Origin: Betaproteobacteria bacterium
GTDB lineage: Bacteria; Pseudomonadota; Gammaproteobacteria; Burkholderiales; Usitatibacteraceae
Reading direction: 5' to 3'
NCBI GenBank assembly: GCA_003105245.1
Contig: PQAI01000208.1
Span: 1-9,812, forward strand
DNA length: 9,812 nt
Position 1 is the first letter of the stretch. Each line of letters begins with the position of its first letter. Positions 8,988 to 9,812 of the stretch are shown here, piece by piece. The notes under the pieces were generated by a model. The model did no database searches, was not told the DNA's origin, and was given only the letters and a program-made list of their open reading frames with translations. Made by a program: the position numbers and the translations under genes.

Positions 8988-9812
8988 TCAGTTTTCCAGG
9001 GTGATGTTGCGTTCCTTGGCGAGCTTCGCCCACTTGGCGATGTCGGCCTGCATGAACTTGCCGAACTGCTCGGGCGTCATGGGCATCACCTCCAGGGCCT
9101 CGCCGGAGAGGCGCTGCTGCAGCTCCGGCGACTTGATCGCCTTGTTGATCTCGTCGTTGAGCTTCTTCACGACCGCCTCGGGCATCTTCGCGGGGCCGAC
9201 GATGCCGTACCACTGCACGCCGTCGAAGCCCTTGTAGCCCAGCTCCTCGAAGGTGGGCGTGTCGGGCAGGAGCGGGTGGCGCTTGAGGCCCGTCACCGCG
9301 ATCGGCTTCATCTTGCCGGCGCGGATGTGCGGCACGGCCGCCGCGAGCCCGGGCATCATCATCTGGGTCTGGCCGCCGAGGATGTCGGTGATGGCCGGGC
9401 CGATGCCGCGGTAGGCCGCGTGCACGGCCTCGAAGCCGGCGGCGGTCCGGAACTGCTCCATGGCGAGGTGCGTGAGCGAGCCCTGCCCGGCCGATCCGTA
9501 GCTCACCTTGTTCGCCTTGGCGTACTCGACGAGGGACTTGATGTCCGTCGCCGGGACGTTCGTCGCCACCACGAGCACGTTGGGCGTGCCCGCCACCATC
9601 GCGATGGGCGAGAAGTCCTTCACGGCGTCGTAGGGCACCTTGCGCACCGCCGGCACGGTGCCGTGCGTGGCCACGTAGCCCAGCATGAGCGTGTAGCCGT
9701 CGGGCGCCGCCTTGGCCACGGCCTGCGAGGCGATCACGCCGCCGCCGCCCGACATGTTCTCCACGATGAAGGTCTGGCCCAGCGCCTTGGTGAGCTGCTC
9801 GGCCACGGTGCG
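8988..9812 (-). CDS. Bug/TctC-family tripartite tricarboxylate transporter substrate-binding protein (5' end outside window)
   Basis: Periplasmic binding protein that captures a small carboxylate, often a di- or tricarboxylate or aromatic acid, for a TctA/TctB membrane carrier. The window holds the last 274 residues. The reading frame stays open to the right edge (RTVAEQL), so the signal peptide and roughly 50 N-terminal residues lie outside. Family hallmarks are IVENMSGGGGVIASQAVAKA followed by PDGYTL, the YGSAGQGSLTHLAMEQF segment, YRGIGPAITDILGGQ, and the C-terminal KLNDEINKAI and PEQFGKFMQADIAKW stretches. A GTG at 9806 is a valine inside the conserved region and not a true start. Its stop lies three bases before the PrpD-family start, so it is the visible first gene of a three-gene unit. 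No TctA or TctB gene is in view, as is common for the many Bug proteins of betaproteobacteria. Confidence 0.93.
   Translation of the reverse strand, partial: RTVAEQLTKALGQTFIVENMSGGGGVIASQAVAKAAPDGYTLMLGYVATHGTVPAVRKVPYDAVKDFSPIAMVAGTPNVLVVATNVPATDIKSLVEYAKANKVSYGSAGQGSLTHLAMEQFRTAAGFEAVHAAYRGIGPAITDILGGQTQMMMPGLAAAVPHIRAGKMKPIAVTGLKRHPLLPDTPTFEELGYKGFDGVQWYGIVGPAKMPEAVVKKLNDEINKAIKSPELQQRLSGEALEVMPMTPEQFGKFMQADIAKWAKLAKERNITLEN

Overview
The window is about 9.8 kb of dense, very GC-rich bacterial chromosome with strong third-position GC bias. The genes point to a betaproteobacterium, Burkholderiales-like in the broad sense. The reasons are a Bug/TctC-type periplasmic binding protein, a fused isobutyryl-CoA mutase (IcmF) beside a divergent AraC-type regulator, and a DhnA/FbaB-type class I aldolase. 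This placement is inferred from gene content; no rRNA is present. No gene-free gap is longer than about 100 bases, and I see no tRNA, CRISPR array, insertion sequence or phage gene.

Layout. (1) Positions 1-1919, minus strand: the N-terminal 639 codons of icmF, whose end lies beyond the left edge. (2) Positions 2014-3084, plus strand: an AraC-family regulator divergent from icmF. The 94-bp gap holds a good icmF ribosome site, a TATGAT -10 box and an inverted repeat that could be an operator. (3) Positions 3141-3533 and 3540-5513, plus strand: a 130-residue protein of unknown function that may be a dimeric alpha/beta barrel, and six bases later a TTG-started, biotin-containing acyl-CoA carboxylase alpha subunit of the methylcrotonyl-CoA type with no beta subunit nearby. 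(4) Positions 5510-6562, minus strand: fbaB, convergent with the carboxylase, the two stop codons sharing one CTAG. (5) Positions 6646-9812, minus strand: a tight cluster of a Bug-type solute-binding protein (5' end outside the window), an MmgE/PrpD-family protein and a D-2-hydroxyacid dehydrogenase, with fbaB 83 bp downstream.

How the genes may work together. The left half concerns short branched-chain acyl-CoAs: IcmF interconverts isobutyryl-CoA and n-butyryl-CoA, and the carboxylase belongs to the family that handles leucine-derived acyl-CoAs. The AraC protein is the obvious candidate regulator of icmF. The right half looks like uptake and oxidation of an organic acid: a high-affinity carboxylate binding protein, a PrpD-fold enzyme and an NAD-dependent hydroxyacid dehydrogenase. 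The substrate cannot be read from the sequence.

The most unusual feature is a cluster of near-palindromic GGTGTC/GACACC units (1389-1425) inside icmF. It can fold into a 10-bp hairpin and is translated in frame as an S-D-T/V-rich stretch between the B12 domain and the GTPase domain. It looks like a REP-type element tolerated in a protein linker. I found no clearly new multi-gene system.
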